A DNA stretch of 8,044 bases from the NCBI GenBank assembly GCA_031282125.1, contig JAITEH010000107.1, forward strand, positions 1 to 8,044. Direction: 5' to 3'. Position 1 is the first letter of the stretch. Each line of letters opens with the position of its first letter. Position numbers and translations under genes: made by a program. Source of the stretch: Campylobacteraceae bacterium (lineage in GTDB: Bacteria; Campylobacterota; Campylobacteria; Campylobacterales; Campylobacteraceae). This document shows, in pieces, positions 5,650-8,044 of the stretch. The notes under the pieces were generated by a model that saw nothing but the letters and a program-made list of their open reading frames with translations, had not been told where the DNA came from and searched no databases.

Positions 5650-6631
5650 AATTTTTGCATGTTTTAAATCAGTCGGCGCTTACGCTCCCAAAAAAGTTTT
5701 GAGCAACAGCGATTTGGAAAAAATGGTCGAGACTACAGACGAGTGGATAGTCCAGCGTACAGGCATAAAAGAGCGCAGATTAGCCTCTGAAAGCGAATTC
5801 ACAAGCGACCTTGGCTTAAAAGCCGCAAAACTTGCCATCAAAAGAGCAGGCATAAAAACTGGCGATATAGACGCTATTATCTGCGCTACGCTTACGCCTG
5901 ATTTTTTGTGTATGCCAGCAACCGCATGTATTATAGCTTCAAAACTTGGTATTAGAAATGTTCTTGCGTTCGACGTAAGCGCGGCTTGCAGCGGATTTGT
6001 ATATATACTCTATCTTGCAAAATCCCTCGTCGAATCTGGAGTTCACAAAAACATACTCATTATCGGCGCGGAAAAATTAAGCTCCGTTGTGGATTATACC
6101 GACAGAAGCACATGCATACTTTTCGGCGACGGCGCGGGTGCTGCAGTAATAAGCGCGACAGAAGACAAAAACGAAGCGATAATGGATATACAAATAAGCG
6201 CAGACGGCGATTATGCTCATCTTTTGGTAGCCCCGCGCTCAAGAGTCATGTACCCAAGAGACGACAGAACGCTTGAATACCTGCAAATGGCTGGCAATGA
6301 AGTCTTCAAAGCGGCGGTTAAAGCGCTCACGGCAGATGTGATAGAGATTCTACAAAAAAACAGTATATCGTCAAACCAAATAGACCATTTCATACCTCAT
6401 CAAGCAAATCTGCGCATCATAGAAGCTGTGCGTGAAAAACTTAACTTTCCTCATGAAAAGACAGTCTTAACAGTCCAAAAATACGGCAACACTTCAGCCG
6501 CATCAATCCCAATGGCGATGAACGACGCTTATGAAGAAGGCAGGATAAAACACGGTGATTTGATACTGCTTGACACATTTGGCGGCGGATTTACGTGGGG
6601 AAGCGCACTGCTTCGTTTCGGCGGCAGATAA
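5642..6631 (+). CDS. fabH: 3-oxoacyl-ACP synthase III (FabH)
   Basis: This enzyme starts fatty acid synthesis by condensing acetyl-CoA with malonyl-ACP. Counted from the TTG at 5642 it has 329 residues, with the catalytic triad Cys116 (DVSAACSGF), His253 (HFIPHQAN) and Asn283 (YGNTSAAS). [16 protein letters not shown] near residue 31, [10 protein letters not shown] near 161 and the C-terminal [13 protein letters not shown] are further family signatures. No ATG or GTG start is available; TTG at 5633 is the alternative, giving three more residues, but the ribosome binding site spacing favours 5642. Either way the gene overlaps plsX by 8-17 bases in another frame, implying coupled translation. 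The stop is the last base before the convergent small gene. Confidence 0.96.
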   Translation: MNKIFACFKSVGAYAPKKVLSNSDLEKMVETTDEWIVQRTGIKERRLASESEFTSDLGLKAAKLAIKRAGIKTGDIDAIICATLTPDFLCMPATACIIASKLGIRNVLAFDVSAACSGFVYILYLAKSLVESGVHKNILIIGAEKLSSVVDYTDRSTCILFGDGAGAAVISATEDKNEAIMDIQISADGDYAHLLVAPRSRVMYPRDDRTLEYLQMAGNEVFKAAVKALTADVIEILQKNSISSNQIDHFIPHQANLRIIEAVREKLNFPHEKTVLTVQKYGNTSAASIPMAMNDAYEEGRIKHGDLILLDTFGGGFTWGSALLRFGGR

Positions 6632-6868
6632 TTACGAATTATTCTCTAAAAGTATCTTTTCACACTTTTTTATCTGTTCATCGACGACTTGGATAATCTC
6701 ATGCAACTCTTTGATTTTTTCCTCTTCGCCCGCTTCATCAAGCTCTGCTTTCAGCGCAATCTTTCTGGCGTGCAATTTATCTATTAAAGAAGAGAGGTTT
6801 TCATCCTCATTTTTTTGAAATCCCAATGCATTTTTGAGTCCTTCCAAAAATCCGTTTTTATTTTCCAT
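6632..6868 (-). CDS. Small coiled-coil protein, function unknown
   Basis: I do not recognise this 78-residue protein. Its N-terminus (MENKNGFLEGLKNALGFQ) could form an amphipathic helix. The rest, from about residue 24, is a highly charged helix with heptad-like leucine/isoleucine spacing (LIDKLHARKIALKAELDEA, then KIKELHEIIQVVDEQIKKCEKIL), so a coiled-coil dimer is likely. It has one cysteine and no membrane segment. That it is a real gene is supported by AAAGGAG six bases before the ATG (minus-strand 6881-6875, inside the preceding gene) and by an ATG directly after the TAG of the transporter gene. It is therefore the second gene of a transporter operon and is probably translated by ribosomes coming off it. 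A role as accessory partner of the transporter's PhoU-like domain is only a guess. Confidence 0.8.
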   Translation of the reverse strand: MENKNGFLEGLKNALGFQKNEDENLSSLIDKLHARKIALKAELDEAGEEEKIKELHEIIQVVDEQIKKCEKILLENNS

Positions 6869-8044
6869 CTACTGCTCCTTTCTCTCATCAGACAATACCG
6901 CCTGCATTGTCTCCCTCTGCTCCGCATCTTTGTGGATAAAAATGATTTTCGCAGCCTGTATGAGAGATTTTGATATCTGTGCGGCATACGCATTATCATT
7001 CATGAGCGAACTTCCCATCAGCGGCGATATACTGCCTGCTTTCAGCAGTGCGCCGAGAGTCAGCAAAGCGTTTTTGTCGAATTTTTCGCTAAACATCTCA
7101 AGCTGAGCTATGAGTACGACCGTAAGGTCTTCTTCGTTACTCTCAAAAACTTTAGTCAATATCCTAAACTGCGTCAAAAGATACTCTCTGATAGAACTGT
7201 AACCGTTTTTGATGCCATCATTCGGGCTTGCCATGTATTTTGTTAAATTCTTTTGCAGATGCTTGACGTCTTTAAGTGCCTCTACGATACTGTGGGCAGC
7301 CTTTTGCAGCTGCGTCAAATCCTTGACCATGCTCTCGTTTTCACTCATGCTCTGCGAAATAATGATAAAGTTTACTATCTTGCCGTAAATAGTTTTTATC
7401 TTCTTTTGATACATCTGTTCATAGTCAAAATCCAACGGTCTGGAGTGGAATTTTATCGTGTTTTCAGCACTTGTGTCGGAGCGCAAATCCTTCGGCGTAA
7501 TGTGTATGCCAAGAGCCATTATATTCGCAGCATTTTCGTAAAGGTGGCAAATCTCTTTGCGTACCGTCTCGCGCACTGCCTTTTCATGAGTAATCAAGCT
7601 GTTCAGATACAAAACATCGTCTTGGGCATTAGTCTTTTGGCGTATGATTTTTTGCGTAATCTCGGCGATATTTTCTATCCACGGATACAAAAACGCCACT
7701 CCTAAAAAGTTGATAGTAGTATGAAACAGCGCCAATTTCAAAGCATAATTACTCTCATCTATACCAAGTACGATAGCCTCGTATTTGATAAGCGTTACAA
7801 GCTGATAGATAAATACTATAGACAAAACGCATATAAATATATTAAACACCAGATACAAAAACGCAAGCCGTTTACCGTCCACATTGGAGCCAAGAGAGCT
7901 TATCAGACCCGTCATGGTGGTGCCGAGATTTGCTCCGATGACAATGCCAAGAGCGTTGATGTAACTCACCTGCTCGGCATTCAAAGCCGCTATAGTCAGC
8001 ACTATCGTAGCAAGAGAAGACTGCGTAACTATAGCGATAACAAT
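6869..8044 (-). CDS. Na/Pi-cotransporter family protein with PhoU-like C-terminal domain (5' end outside window)
   Basis: The frame stays open to the window edge, so the N-terminal half is missing; 391 residues are visible. The fragment begins in the second transport repeat: TQSSLATIVLT contains the QSS signature (visible residues 8-10), and GANLGTT at about 37-43 is the other conserved Na/Pi-cotransporter motif. Further hydrophobic helices lie at about 61-84 and 103-120. After the membrane part comes a long soluble helical region, about 145-370 (THEKAVRETVRKEICHLYENAANIM and on), typical of the PhoU-like helical bundle fused to YjbB/NptA-type transporters. The family moves phosphate with sodium; YjbB-like members in E. 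coli are tied to phosphate export. Direction and exact substrate cannot be told here. It ends in TAG directly before the ATG of the small coiled-coil gene. Confidence 0.92.
   Translation of the reverse strand: MVIAIVTQSSLATIVLTIAALNAEQVSYINALGIVIGANLGTTMTGLISSLGSNVDGKRLAFLYLVFNIFICVLSIVFIYQLVTLIKYEAIVLGIDESNYALKLALFHTTINFLGVAFLYPWIENIAEITQKIIRQKTNAQDDVLYLNSLITHEKAVRETVRKEICHLYENAANIMALGIHITPKDLRSDTSAENTIKFHSRPLDFDYEQMYQKKIKTIYGKIVNFIIISQSMSENESMVKDLTQLQKAAHSIVEALKDVKHLQKNLTKYMASPNDGIKNGYSSIREYLLTQFRILTKVFESNEEDLTVVLIAQLEMFSEKFDKNALLTLGALLKAGSISPLMGSSLMNDNAYAAQISKSLIQAAKIIFIHKDAEQRETMQAVLSDERKEQ

Noticed and set aside
7253..7705. 150-residue plus-strand reading frame inside the transporter gene
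   Set aside because: It is antisense to the PhoU-like domain, with no ribosome binding site or motif seen.
1..8044. Mobile element, CRISPR array, defence island, tRNA or attachment site
   Set aside because: I found no transposase or integrase signatures, no regularly spaced repeats, no cloverleaf and no composition break; the content is core chromosomal genes.

Overview
The window reads as a chromosomal segment of a Campylobacterota (Epsilonproteobacteria) bacterium, most likely in or near the Sulfurimonas/Sulfuricurvum group. Three things point that way: the gene order, the protein signatures (an AhpC-type peroxiredoxin of the Helicobacter/Campylobacter kind and an Alvin-type 2[4Fe-4S] ferredoxin), and a base composition that is AT-rich but clearly less so than Campylobacter jejuni. 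The genus is an inference; the phylum is fairly secure.

Layout. (1) Positions 1-2303, plus strand: the 3' part of a membrane sensor histidine kinase with a periplasmic Cache-like domain. It overlaps by four bases (ATGA) an OmpR-type response regulator, forming a two-component pair. (2) 2304-2488: a 185-base convergent gap with two stem-loops and no gene. (3) 2489-3085, minus strand: a 2-Cys peroxiredoxin. (4) 3086-3316: a 231-base divergent control region with -10 elements in both directions, an AT-rich dyad and a triplet of GTTAC/GTAAC half-sites. (5) 3317-6631, plus strand: fdxA, which has its own terminator, then a tight run ndk, DUF177/YceD-like gene, rpmF, plsX, fabH. (6) 6632-8044, minus strand: a Na/Pi-cotransporter family protein with a PhoU-like tail, cut by the window end, followed without a gap by a 78-residue coiled-coil protein. 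The stop codon of that small gene abuts the stop codon of fabH.

How the genes fit together. From memory, the order ahpC (divergent)-fdxA-ndk-DUF177-rpmF-plsX-fabH is the same as in C. jejuni, so this is a conserved phylum core block. It joins peroxide defence and low-potential electron transfer (peroxiredoxin, ferredoxin) to nucleotide supply (Ndk), ribosome maturation (DUF177, L32) and the start of phospholipid and fatty acid synthesis (PlsX, FabH). DUF177-rpmF-plsX-fabH is a widespread bacterial arrangement. The flanking two-component system and phosphate-transporter operon look like lineage-variable neighbours.

I found no transposon, CRISPR array, tRNA, rRNA, prophage or defence module, and no convincing sign of an undescribed system. 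The points most worth following are the divergent control region, the small coiled-coil partner of the transporter, and the zero-gap convergent gene ends.
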